From NCBI GenBank assembly GCA_002737345.1, contig NSIK01000010.1:91052-155051 (forward strand): DNA of 64,000 bases. The letters are read 5' to 3'. Position numbers and translations under genes: made by a program. This document shows positions 24,969-34,015 of the stretch, one piece after another. The notes below the pieces were generated by a model. It was not told where the DNA came from. It was given only the letters and a program-made list of their open reading frames with translations, and did not search any database. This DNA is from Nitrospirota bacterium (GTDB taxonomy: Bacteria; Nitrospirota; Nitrospiria; Nitrospirales; Nitrospiraceae). Every line of letters starts with the position of its first letter. Within the stretch, counting starts at the first letter, position 1.

Positions 24969-27900
24969 ATGTCCGAAACGATCTCTTCAACATCAGCATC
25001 CCAATGGTTTGCGCCTGTCGCCGCGGCATTGACTGCCAAGGCAAGCCGTCCCTCTATCACCGGCTTGCACGGCTCCACTTCCGGCCTTGCCCTCACCACG
25101 CTCATGCAGCCTCAGTCGGGCAAACTGGGCAACCGGTCCTGGCTGATCGTCACGGGATCAGATGAAACAGCCGAGCGGCTCTTCGATGATCTCCATTTCT
25201 TCCATGACCTCGTCGGTCTTTCGACGGCGCCCCTCGCTCTCTTCCCGAGATGGGAAACCCTACCCTACGAGGGCAGCGCCCCTCATGTCAGTCTGATCGC
25301 GCGCCGGATGAATACCCTGCATCACATCCGCACCGCACCCCAGACCTGTCTGGTCACCTCCATCGCAGCCCTGATGCAACGGCTATTGCCCGTCGAGGCT
25401 TTCACCGGAACCACCCTGCAATTTAAACGGGGCGGAACGATCGAGCGGGAGGTTCTCACTGGCAGGATCTTGCGTCTCGGCTACCGCCGGGTATCAGTGG
25501 TGGAAATCCCCGGCGAGTTCAGCATTCGGGGTGGCATTATGGATATCTTTTCAACGGCCTATGCCGAGCCGCTGCGTGTCGAATTTCTTGGAGAAACGAT
25601 CGACTCGCTCCGCCTCTTCGATCCTGCCACACAAAAATCCACCGCGAAACTGGATCGAGCGGTAGTCCTGCCTGCGCGGGAATATCTACGGGCGGAAGAT
25701 TCTTCGGATGCCCTCGTTCCCATTCCGGCTGATGCAGAATGGCGCGCGCCGGATCTCTATCCCACTATGGACAGCCTGTTCGATTATTTTACTGAACAGC
25801 CCCTACTCGTCCTGGATCAGCCTTCTGCCTTGACCGGATCCTGTGCAGCCCTCTGGAGCAAAATCGACGACGGCTACCTCCGCCACGCCGATCGGGAGAC
25901 CACCGTCCCCTACCCGTCACCGGAACGTCTGTTTCTCTCTTGGCCGGAACTGACGGAACTTACACAGGGCTGGCCTACTCTCGCGCTGGAACCGCTCACC
26001 GAAAGCAATGCCTCCTGGAATCCGGTTCAAGCCTTTCCCGCCCAGGCCCCGGCCAGCGCCGGCCTCGGAGCCCGCGGAATGCCCTTCAGCCAGACCCTGA
26101 CTATCATGGATCGCCTACGAGAGGACTGCCGCGTCGTCCTCGTCGCAAGGAGTCAGGGCCAAGTGGCTCGCTTGCTGGCGCTCTTGCGCGAACACGATAT
26201 GCCGGCGGTGGAATGGACCATGGAAACCTGGACCGCTTCAAGCAAAACGAAGGCCCCGTTTTACGTCTTACATGGCGATCTATCCGCTGGATTTCTCGCA
26301 CCGGATTTACGTGTAGCCGTACTGACAGAAGAAGAACTGTTCGCCAAAGGCGCGCGCCACAAGCCGCAGGCCAAGAGCAAAGCGGCAACCTTCCTCTCCT
26401 CCCTGGAAGATCTCAACGTGGGCGACTATGTCGTCCATATCCAACATGGCATTGCCCGCTATCAAGGGCTGAAACGCCTCTCCGTGCAGGACTTCGAAAG
26501 CGATTACTTGATTCTGGAATTCGCTGGCGGCGATAAGCTCTACGTGCCGCTGGAGAAGCTCAGCCATGTGCAGCGCTATAGCGGAGCGGAGGGCCATGGG
26601 CCCCGCTTAGAACGGCTGGGCAGCACCAGCTGGGCCAAAACGACCGCGCGCGTCAAAAAAGACATCGAGGAAATGGCTCACGAGCTCGTTGACCTCTATG
26701 CCAACCGCGAGCTCGTGACGCGCAATGCCTACGGCTTCGACAGCACCATGTACCACGAGTTCGAGGCCGCCTTTGAATACGAAGAAACGGAAGATCAACT
26801 CAAAGCGATCGAAGACATTACCCGCGACATGGAGTCCAATAAGCCGATGGACCGCCTCGTCTGCGGCGACGTGGGGTACGGAAAAACGGAAGTGGCCATG
26901 CGAGCCGCCTTCAAGGCAGTGGAAGCCAATCGCCAGGTGGCGGTACTCGTCCCCACGACTCTCTTGGCCCACCAACATTACGATAACTTCTCAGAACGGT
27001 TCGCGCCCTTCCCGGCGCGCGTGGCCCTCCTCTCCCGCTTCCAATCACCGAAAGAGGCCAAGGCCATTCTCAAAGATGTGGCATCCGGGGAGGTCGATGT
27101 GGTCATCGGGACCCACCGCCTCATCCAGAAGGATGTGGTCTTCCGAGACCTGGGGCTCGTGATCATCGACGAGGAACAGTGGTTCGGGGTCAAACATAAG
27201 GAACGATTAAAACAACTCCGCACGCAAATCGATGTTTTGACCCTCACCGCCACTCCGATTCCCCGGACCTTGCAAATGGCCATGGCCAGCGTACGAGATC
27301 TCTCGATCATCGAAACGCCTCCGGCCGGCCGCCTCGCCATTCGCACCCAGGTCGTCCGATCCAGCGACAAACTGGTCCGGGAAGCGATCTTGCGTGAGCT
27401 CGGGCGGGGCGGGCAGGTCTACTTCGTCCATAACCGGGTTGAAACGATGGAGAAGACGGGCGCCTGGCTCCACCAATTGGTGGCGGATGCGCGCATCGTG
27501 ATGGCCCATGGGCAGATGAACGCCAAACCACTCGAAGCAGTCATGCTCAAATTCTTTCGCCGGGAGGCGGATGTTCTGATCGCCTCGGCCATTATTCAAT
27601 CGGGCATCGATGTCCCCACGGCCAACACCATCATTATCAATCGCGCCGACATGTTCGGCCTCGCACAGTTGTACCAGCTGCGCGGGCGCGTGGGCCGAAG
27701 CGGCGATCAAGCCTACGCCTACTTCCTGGTGCCGGACGAGGGGCAACTGAGCGAAGATGCCCGGAAGCGCCTCACGGCCATTCAGCAATTCACCGAACTG
27801 GGAGCCGGATTCCGCATCGCTGCGGCCGACATGGAAATCCGCGGCGCCGGCAACCTCCTGGGAAAACAGCAATCGGGACATATCGCTGCGATCGGACTCG

Positions 27901-28442
27901 ATCTCTACATGCAGATGGTGGAACAGGCCGTCCAGCGCCTCAAGGGCCAGGTGGTGGAAGAAGAACCGGAGCCGGTGCTCCGGCTCAATATCTCCGCCTT
28001 CATCCCGGATGAATATATTGCCGATCCCCACCAACGTCTCTCGTTTTATAAACGCCTCTCCTCCTGCGCCCAAGTGGGCGACCTCGCCTTGCTGCATGGC
28101 GAAATGCAGGACCGGTACGGGATGGCTCCGGACTCCGTCGAACGGCTGTTCGAGGTCATGCAAGTGCGGCTTCAGGCTAAGGCCTTGCGCCTGGCGGCCA
28201 TCGAGCTCAAAACTCACTCCGTCGTCGTCACGCTCGACGCCAAGAGCCGGGTTGCCAGCCACGCGATTCACAAACTGATGGACCGGTACAAGAAGCGGAT
28301 TTGCTTCCTGTCCCCCCTCGCATTTGAACTCCAAATGCCGCATCAGGACTGGCCTTCCATCTTTCAAGAACTCACGGCAACCTTGCAAAGCCTGGGAGTC
28401 TGTGATACCAACACAGCGATGTCCCCGCACTCATCTCACTAA
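24969..28442 (+). CDS. mfd: Transcription-repair coupling factor
   Basis: ATP-dependent translocase that removes RNA polymerase stalled at DNA lesions and recruits UvrA. Its 1157 residues match the full-length family. An N-terminal UvrB-like domain (about 1-350) is followed by the RNA-polymerase interaction domain (about 475-545, VGDYVVHIQHGIARYQGL). The superfamily 2 translocase follows, with Walker A GDVGYGKT at 633-640, DEEQ at 734-737 and the motif VI QLRGRVGRS. The C-terminal UvrA-binding domain is also present. No frameshift. It begins 91 bases after repeat copy B. Confidence 0.97.
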   Translation: MSETISSTSASQWFAPVAAALTAKASRPSITGLHGSTSGLALTTLMQPQSGKLGNRSWLIVTGSDETAERLFDDLHFFHDLVGLSTAPLALFPRWETLPYEGSAPHVSLIARRMNTLHHIRTAPQTCLVTSIAALMQRLLPVEAFTGTTLQFKRGGTIEREVLTGRILRLGYRRVSVVEIPGEFSIRGGIMDIFSTAYAEPLRVEFLGETIDSLRLFDPATQKSTAKLDRAVVLPAREYLRAEDSSDALVPIPADAEWRAPDLYPTMDSLFDYFTEQPLLVLDQPSALTGSCAALWSKIDDGYLRHADRETTVPYPSPERLFLSWPELTELTQGWPTLALEPLTESNASWNPVQAFPAQAPASAGLGARGMPFSQTLTIMDRLREDCRVVLVARSQGQVARLLALLREHDMPAVEWTMETWTASSKTKAPFYVLHGDLSAGFLAPDLRVAVLTEEELFAKGARHKPQAKSKAATFLSSLEDLNVGDYVVHIQHGIARYQGLKRLSVQDFESDYLILEFAGGDKLYVPLEKLSHVQRYSGAEGHGPRLERLGSTSWAKTTARVKKDIEEMAHELVDLYANRELVTRNAYGFDSTMYHEFEAAFEYEETEDQLKAIEDITRDMESNKPMDRLVCGDVGYGKTEVAMRAAFKAVEANRQVAVLVPTTLLAHQHYDNFSERFAPFPARVALLSRFQSPKEAKAILKDVASGEVDVVIGTHRLIQKDVVFRDLGLVIIDEEQWFGVKHKERLKQLRTQIDVLTLTATPIPRTLQMAMASVRDLSIIETPPAGRLAIRTQVVRSSDKLVREAILRELGRGGQVYFVHNRVETMEKTGAWLHQLVADARIVMAHGQMNAKPLEAVMLKFFRREADVLIASAIIQSGIDVPTANTIIINRADMFGLAQLYQLRGRVGRSGDQAYAYFLVPDEGQLSEDARKRLTAIQQFTELGAGFRIAAADMEIRGAGNLLGKQQSGHIAAIGLDLYMQMVEQAVQRLKGQVVEEEPEPVLRLNISAFIPDEYIADPHQRLSFYKRLSSCAQVGDLALLHGEMQDRYGMAPDSVERLFEVMQVRLQAKALRLAAIELKTHSVVVTLDAKSRVASHAIHKLMDRYKKRICFLSPLAFELQMPHQDWPSIFQELTATLQSLGVCDTNTAMSPHSSH

Positions 28443-28459
28443 CAACGTTTCACGCACCT

Positions 28460-29365
28460 ATGACTATGACTCGACCATCCAACGCTTCCAGAAACTTCGG
28501 CACCCTCTGTTCTCTCGCCATGCTGTCCTGCGTCATCGGAGGTAGCCTCCTGTCGTTCACCGGCTGCACGCCACCGCCGGAAGAAGGCGTGTTTGCCCTC
28601 GTCAACGGCCGGCAGATCACGCAGAGCGAATTCGAAGCCCGCTGGGAAAAAATATCCGACGCCACCAGGTCCCGGTACGAGAAGGAAGGGGGGAAACGCC
28701 GTTTCCTCGACGAGCTCATCACCCGCGAACTACTAATGCAGGAAGCCCGCAAACAAGGTATCGATCAGAACGACACCGTCCGGGATCAGACCCAGCGCTA
28801 TCGGGAACAGTTGATTCTCGACGAGCTTCTCAAGAGCCTGGTCAAAACCAAGATCGACCTCTCAGACGAAGAACTAGACGCCTTTTACGCGAAGCATGCC
28901 CACGAGCTCCTGACCGCCTTCAAGGTGCGAGTGTCCCAAATGCTCCTCCCCGGCCTTCCCGCTGCGAAGGATGTCGAGGCGCACATCAACCGGGGCGGAG
29001 ACTTTGCGAAATTTGCCCGGCGCTATTCCCTCGACATCAAAACGAAACTCAAGGGGGGAGATCTCGGCCCCTACCACAAAAATTTAGTCATCCCGGAGGT
29101 CGACGCGGTCCTGCAAACCCTCAAGCCTGGAACGGTCAGTGCCCCGATCAAAACGGCGGCCGGCTATTACCTCGTCATGGTCACGGCCCTCGACACAGAA
29201 ATAATCCAGGCGGATTCAGCCATCCGGGAGCGCCTCCGGCAGGAACTGCTCAACGAAAAACGCCGAAAACAGTTTGACGACGCGCTCATAGACATCCGCG
29301 CGAAAGCCACCATCCGCCTGGCCGACGCCTCCCGCTATGTCGCCGCCGACATCGGCACCCGCTGA
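28460..29365 (+). CDS. SurA/PpiC-type peptidyl-prolyl isomerase lipoprotein
   Basis: A 301-residue periplasmic foldase. The lipobox LSFTGC puts the lipidated Cys at 36. A SurA-N-like helical chaperone region (about 45-145) is followed by a parvulin domain (about 150-250) with the RVSQMLLPG and GGDLG elements, although the match is more diverged than in the next gene. It starts 17 bases after mfd, so it may share the mfd transcript. Likely assists outer-membrane protein folding together with the neighbour at 29467. Confidence 0.85.
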   Translation: MTMTRPSNASRNFGTLCSLAMLSCVIGGSLLSFTGCTPPPEEGVFALVNGRQITQSEFEARWEKISDATRSRYEKEGGKRRFLDELITRELLMQEARKQGIDQNDTVRDQTQRYREQLILDELLKSLVKTKIDLSDEELDAFYAKHAHELLTAFKVRVSQMLLPGLPAAKDVEAHINRGGDFAKFARRYSLDIKTKLKGGDLGPYHKNLVIPEVDAVLQTLKPGTVSAPIKTAAGYYLVMVTALDTEIIQADSAIRERLRQELLNEKRRKQFDDALIDIRAKATIRLADASRYVAADIGTR

Positions 29366-29466
29366 TCCTGCGGCTGACAACCTCTAACTGACACTCCTCA
29401 AGCCATCCGCAATTCGTGTACAATCTCTCGAACCTTCATCGGCAGCCAGGCGCGAGACTCAAAGCC

Positions 29467-30495
29467 ATGATCATGCACCGTCCCGTTATCACGATGCCTC
29501 CATCCCGATTGCAACGTGCGGTCCTTTTCGCGCTGGCGCTGCTCGCGCCAGCCTCTCTCCTTTCAGCCGGGCAGGTGCAAGACCGGATCGTCGCAATCGT
29601 CAACTCGGACCTCATCATGCACTCTGATATGAAACGGGAACTGGCCCCTGGACGGGAACAAATTCAAAAAGAATATCGCGGCGAGGCCCTCGCGCATCGG
29701 CTCAGAACGGTGGAATACATGGCGCTGACCTCGATGATCGAGCGCAAACTCCAGCTCCAGGAAGCCAAGGCCAAAGGGATCGAGGTCTCAGGCCAGGAGG
29801 TCCGGCAGACGCTTCAGCAGATGAAGCAGCAGGGGGAAACGATCGATGAGACGAATCCGGCCAACCTCAAAAATATCCAGGAACAGCTGATCCTGCTCAA
29901 AGTCGTCGACAAGGAAGTGCGAAGCGGGGTCATGGTCGCGGACTCCGACATCAAACGCTACTTCCAGGGACACCATGATCGGTTTGCGCTCCCGGAGGAA
30001 TATACCCTCAGCCAGATTCTCCTCAGGCCCCGGTCCCCTGACGATACGTTCGACGCCAAAGCCAAAGCGGCAGACATCACGGCCCTGCTCAAACGAGGGG
30101 AGCCCTTCGAAGATCTTGCATTACAATTTTCCGACGGGCCGAATGCCTCACGAGGCGGGCGCCTGGGATTAGTACGGCAGGGAGAACTCTTGCCCGGCAT
30201 CGAACGGGCCATCGCGAAGCTCGTGCCAGGCGGCATCTCGGATACGATCGAAACCTCAGAGGGATTCCATATCGTGCGTCTAGAGGACAAACAGCCCAAA
30301 CAATTTCGGTCGTACGAGGCAGTTCGCGCGGAGATCCAGGGGCTCGTCTTTCAGCAGAAAAGCGAAGACGTCTTTCAGGCTTGGCTGGAAGAGCTCAAAA
30401 ATAAGGCCTATATCGAGATCAAGTTCGAATCCGCTCTTTCAGGGCCGCCCACAACCGGTCCCGCCCCTCGCCCGTCGTCGACGAGTAAGGAATAG
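29467..30495 (+). CDS. surA: SurA-like periplasmic chaperone / peptidyl-prolyl isomerase
   Basis: Periplasmic folding factor for outer-membrane proteins. About 342 residues from the ATG at 29467 (other ATGs at 29473 and 29494 are possible). Signal peptide ends SAGQ. The N-terminal region has the SurA hallmark DRIVAIVNSDLI, then a helical chaperone segment rich in Gln. A parvulin domain at about 185-285 contains LRPRS, GGRLGLV and the SEGFHIVRL strand. TACAAT near 29418 could be a -10 box. The 3' end overlaps engB on the other strand by 77 bases. Confidence 0.9.
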   Translation: MIMHRPVITMPPSRLQRAVLFALALLAPASLLSAGQVQDRIVAIVNSDLIMHSDMKRELAPGREQIQKEYRGEALAHRLRTVEYMALTSMIERKLQLQEAKAKGIEVSGQEVRQTLQQMKQQGETIDETNPANLKNIQEQLILLKVVDKEVRSGVMVADSDIKRYFQGHHDRFALPEEYTLSQILLRPRSPDDTFDAKAKAADITALLKRGEPFEDLALQFSDGPNASRGGRLGLVRQGELLPGIERAIAKLVPGGISDTIETSEGFHIVRLEDKQPKQFRSYEAVRAEIQGLVFQQKSEDVFQAWLEELKNKAYIEIKFESALSGPPTTGPAPRPSSTSKE

Positions 30496-31015
30496 CCTCC
30501 TCGGTCAATCCCAACCCTTCATGCAGCCGGCGCAGCGTCTTGATGCGCTCGCTCATTTTGAGCTTATCGACTTTTGTCGCCACTACGATGGGCGGACGTC
30601 CGACGGACAACAACCAGGCGATCGTCTCCCGGTCCTGTTCGCTCACCACCCGGCTTTCCACCAGAACCACCACCGCGCGCAATTGCTCGCTGCCGTCGAG
30701 ATACTGTTCGATCAACGGCGCCCATTCAGCCCGCAGCGATTTCGAGACCCTCGCATAGCCATAACCGGGCAAATCGACCAACACGAATCGAGCCAATCCT
30801 GGGTCGTCGCTAGTGATACGAAAAAGATTGACCAGACGGGTCTTGCCAGGCGTGCGACTGACTTTGGCTAGCCCCCTGCGCTGCAAAAGCGAATTGATGA
30901 GCGAGGACTTGCCAACGTTCGACCGCCCGATGAAGGCGACTTCCGAAAGATCCCCTTGCAGAAACTGTTCTGGTCCGGCACAACTTCTGATAAACTCTGC
31001 CGTGAGAATTTTCAT
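30419..31015 (-). CDS. engB: Ribosome biogenesis GTP-binding protein EngB (YsxC/YihA)
   Basis: GTPase for 50S subunit maturation. 198 residues with G1 GRSNVGKSS at 30-38, G3 DLPGYG, G4 TKVDK and the C-terminal SSTTGEG element (G5-like). Length fits the family. The last 26 codons are read antisense to the end of surA, an unusually deep convergent overlap, and both frames look intact. Nothing upstream on the same strand before mtgA, which is divergent. Confidence 0.94.
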   Translation of the reverse strand: MKILTAEFIRSCAGPEQFLQGDLSEVAFIGRSNVGKSSLINSLLQRRGLAKVSRTPGKTRLVNLFRITSDDPGLARFVLVDLPGYGYARVSKSLRAEWAPLIEQYLDGSEQLRAVVVLVESRVVSEQDRETIAWLLSVGRPPIVVATKVDKLKMSERIKTLRRLHEGLGLTEEAIPYSSTTGEGRDRLWAALKERIRT

Positions 31016-31089
31016 GCCCTACCAATTTACCGATCAGACGCCATGTTAGTAACGCGACCACACATCATCTCTGTGATACGCAGCCTCTA

Positions 31090-31818
31090 ATGCGGAAGTC
31101 AACCACCCACTCCCGCTCCAGAGTGAAGGCCTTCTTGATCATCGGCCTCGGCCTCCCGATCGGTGCACTCCTCTTCGTGTGGCTGCTCACCATGCCAGAC
31201 GTCTCGTCCTTGCGCAGGACCAATCCGCCTGTGACAGCCCTGATGAGCGCGCGCCAGGCCCAGGCCGAGGCGCAGGGTCTCACGGTCGGGCGCCATTGGA
31301 TCTGGGTGCCCCTCGCACGGATCTCCCCGCACCTCCGGCAGGCGGTCGTGGCGGCGGAAGACGCCTCATTCTTCACGCATGAAGGATTCGACTGGGAAGG
31401 CATTAAAGAAGCAGCCAAGTACAACCTTGAGGCGGGCGAACTGAAGCGGGGCGGAAGCACCATTACCCAGCAGCTGGCCAAAAATATTTATCTCTCGTCA
31501 GAACGGTCCCTGTTTCGAAAAGCACGGGAAGCCCTGATCGCGCGCGCGCTCGAACATCAACTCACCAAGGCGCGGATCCTTGAGCTCTATCTCAACGTCG
31601 CGGAATGGGGGGAGGGCGTCTACGGTGCTGAAGCGGCGGCCCGCCATCACTTCCAAAAGTCCTCACAAGACCTGACCGCCGATGAGGGAGCCTGGCTGGC
31701 CGCTATCTTGCCTTCGCCGCGTCGATACGATCCGGTCAAAAAAACCATGGCCCTGACTCGTAGGCATGATCACATCCTGAGCCTGATCACTCGGAAGCAC
31801 AGCCATCCAGCTCCGTAA
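31090..31818 (+). CDS. mtgA: Monofunctional biosynthetic peptidoglycan transglycosylase
   Basis: Polymerises lipid II into glycan strands at the outer face of the inner membrane. 242 residues: one N-terminal membrane anchor (about 14-36) and a GT51 domain with E90-D91 in AAEDASFFTH, the GGSTITQQLAKN motif at 121-132, and the RALEHQLTKARILELYLN element with the second catalytic Glu region. No penicillin-binding domain, so monofunctional. Divergent from engB across 74 bases. Confidence 0.94.
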   Translation: MRKSTTHSRSRVKAFLIIGLGLPIGALLFVWLLTMPDVSSLRRTNPPVTALMSARQAQAEAQGLTVGRHWIWVPLARISPHLRQAVVAAEDASFFTHEGFDWEGIKEAAKYNLEAGELKRGGSTITQQLAKNIYLSSERSLFRKAREALIARALEHQLTKARILELYLNVAEWGEGVYGAEAAARHHFQKSSQDLTADEGAWLAAILPSPRRYDPVKKTMALTRRHDHILSLITRKHSHPAP

Positions 31819-31874
31819 AGCCTCAGCGATCTCCCTGCCCCAGTCGTACGGAAGGCCTCGGTCAAGCGAATCTT

Positions 31875-32804
31875 TTATGAAAATTGCCCTCGAACTTTCG
31901 GAGAGCCGATCCCGTTCCACCAGCCTGCTGCCATGTAAGGCGTCACATGCCTGATGGCAAATCGCCCGTCCGGCGAGAGGACGAGCGCTCCGGCAGACCC
32001 CTTGATCCGAGACACCAACAGACGCAATACCTGTCGGGCGGCAACCGTTGGGCTGGCGCCTGTCGCCAGACGATCACACATGGTCTTGGCGAGCACAAGG
32101 CGGATGATGCCTTCGCCAATGCCGGTCATCGATACAGCGCCGCTCTGATTATCGGCATAGACACCGCAGCCGATGAGAGGGCTGTCGCCCACCCGCCCAG
32201 GCAACATCGAATCGACGCCCCCGGTCGAAGCTCCTGCCGCCACTGTCCCGGCCCGATCCAACGCAACCGCGCCGACGGTCCCATGCTGGTCCTTCTCCAT
32301 CCGCTGAGATTTCACCATTGCACGATAGAGCTCCATCGTCTGCGCGACAGCCATCGAGGCGGGCGACCGACCGGCACTCCGGCGAAGCGCGCGCCCCTTC
32401 GAGAGAGGTTCGAGTTTGTAGTACTGCGCAAACGCCGTGGCCGGTGGGCCGGCAAGCAAGACATGGTTCGTGGCTTCCATGACCAGGCGGGCTGCCGTAA
32501 TCGGATGCAGGATCCCTTCGATCGACGCGATGGCGCCGGCTTTGAGGTGGGCCCCTTCCATGATCGAAGCGTCCATCCGTTGCACCCCGTCCAGCTGGCG
32601 ATTCGCTCCCTCCCCCGCATTGAACAGCCCGGATTGTTCCAGGAGGCCGATCGTACATTCGACGGCAATGGCGGCAGGACCTCCCTGTTCAAGGATGGCA
32701 TAGCCGATGACGAGGGCATCGGACAGACAGGTAGCCTGCGCCGGCGTCATTCGTTTGCGGCCCGCGCCTCCGTGGGCAAGAATGAGAGGAAAGGACTTGG
32801 TCAA
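31875..32804 (-). CDS. Isoaspartyl peptidase / L-asparaginase (Ntn hydrolase)
   Basis: Plant-type asparaginase that hydrolyses beta-aspartyl dipeptides and asparagine. 309 residues; autocatalytic cleavage would occur before Thr176 in HGTVGAVA, making the nucleophile. N-terminal HGGAG at 11-15 and the glycine-rich GDSPLIGCGVYADN further on match the family. Cytoplasmic (no signal peptide). It overlaps the preceding gene by 4 bases (ATGA), so the two are co-translated. Confidence 0.92.
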   Translation of the reverse strand: MTKSFPLILAHGGAGRKRMTPAQATCLSDALVIGYAILEQGGPAAIAVECTIGLLEQSGLFNAGEGANRQLDGVQRMDASIMEGAHLKAGAIASIEGILHPITAARLVMEATNHVLLAGPPATAFAQYYKLEPLSKGRALRRSAGRSPASMAVAQTMELYRAMVKSQRMEKDQHGTVGAVALDRAGTVAAGASTGGVDSMLPGRVGDSPLIGCGVYADNQSGAVSMTGIGEGIIRLVLAKTMCDRLATGASPTVAARQVLRLLVSRIKGSAGALVLSPDGRFAIRHVTPYMAAGWWNGIGSPKVRGQFS

Positions 32805-33382
32805 TTGAGGAGAAGGTCCCGAACCTGCGGATGCGCCGGATCTCTCATCCGGTCCAAATCAGACCGCACGAACCCCAACCCGGTGACACAAAGTTCGAAG
32901 TTGTCGGAGAGTATCCGAAACAGAGGCGTTTCTTCCCCTGACGGGTTGTCCTCCATTTGCGCGACAATCCCGTAGGAGCGCTTACCTGTCTTCATATAGT
33001 CCACGAGAAAATCCTTATGGTAGATCAACCCGCTCGTCTTGAGTCGGCGCAAATATTCCGGGAAGAGTCCCGCCATGAAAAGCGTGAAATCGCCGATGTG
33101 CTGATGCACGTCTCGCTCACGCTCCATGGACTGGGCCCCCAGCAAGACTTCCGATTCAAACAAAAGATCCACCACTGTATCGACTGGCCGGTCTTCCTGG
33201 TTTCTGATTTTATAGAGCTGATCGGTATGGGTAAAGTCGACAAGCAGGTTGGCGACGTAGCTGGTGACGTTGGGGTCGGGCCACCCGAGATGCTCCGTAA
33301 AGCTCTTCTCGGTCAGGGCGCCGAACAACTGACGAAGCGGATGCCGTGGCGAAACTTGCGTTCCCATTTCCACCTCTCGCAT
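32801..33382 (-). CDS. Conserved-looking protein of unknown function
   Basis: A 193-residue soluble protein, alpha-helical in character with many charged residues. An in-frame ATG at 33364 (after MREVE) would shorten it to 187 residues and may be the true start. No family recognised. Its stop overlaps the start of the asparaginase gene, suggesting a shared operon. Upstream is murJ-ogt on the same strand, separated by about 70 bases. Confidence 0.65.
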   Translation of the reverse strand: MREVEMGTQVSPRHPLRQLFGALTEKSFTEHLGWPDPNVTSYVANLLVDFTHTDQLYKIRNQEDRPVDTVVDLLFESEVLLGAQSMERERDVHQHIGDFTLFMAGLFPEYLRRLKTSGLIYHKDFLVDYMKTGKRSYGIVAQMEDNPSGEETPLFRILSDNFELCVTGLGFVRSDLDRMRDPAHPQVRDLLLN

Positions 33383-33451
33383 CTTCGAAAACGTTTCACC
33401 ACAATATAGCAGATCTTGGTCTATCTGACGATAGCGGCCCCCCTGATCCTT

Positions 33452-34009
33452 CTATCGATCTTCGCGCGGCAGACTTGAGCATCGCCCGATTTTTGCCCGT
33501 TTCAGCTGCGCCAGAGTGCCTTCGATGGTGAGCAGTTTTCGTTTCGTGGGCAAGCCGCCGGAGAATCCTCCGAGCGACTGATCCTGCGCCACAATTCGAT
33601 GACAAGGAACCAGGATCGGCATCGGATTCGCCCCCACGGCATTGCCGACAGCGCGGGCATACTGTCTGCCCCCTACGCGGAGGGCCACCCATTGATAGGA
33701 CCGCAGCTGGCCATGGGAGATGTCACAAAGCGTCCGCCAGACCTTCCGCTGAAAACTCGTCCCTCGTGAAAGGTCCAGCGGCAAATCAAACGATATGCGT
33801 GTTCCCGCCAGATAATCAGTCAGCTGCGTCAGCGCCTTTCGTAATCGCGGAGAAGCCTGGCCTTCTGGCAGTTCGATCGAGCCAGGCTGTAACTCGGCCA
33901 GCACGGCCCGACGCGAAGCCTTCGGCAATACCAGGGCATCGATCCCCTTCGCCGTTTCTGACAGGGCCATCCAGCCCCACCGTGATTTGAAGATAATCGC
34001 CCGGCTCAT
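33452..34009 (-). CDS. ogt: Methylated-DNA--protein-cysteine methyltransferase
   Basis: Suicide repair protein that transfers alkyl groups from O6-alkylguanine to its own cysteine. 185 residues; the acceptor C136 is in the PCHR motif (VPCHRIV), followed by GGFSGG. The helix-turn-helix recognition helix with YARAVGNAVGANP lies before it. The N-terminal 60 residues are weakly conserved, as is usual. Starts 6 bases after murJ, in the same operon. Confidence 0.93.
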   Translation of the reverse strand: MSRAIIFKSRWGWMALSETAKGIDALVLPKASRRAVLAELQPGSIELPEGQASPRLRKALTQLTDYLAGTRISFDLPLDLSRGTSFQRKVWRTLCDISHGQLRSYQWVALRVGGRQYARAVGNAVGANPMPILVPCHRIVAQDQSLGGFSGGLPTKRKLLTIEGTLAQLKRAKIGRCSSLPREDR

Positions 34010-34015
34010 TAGACC

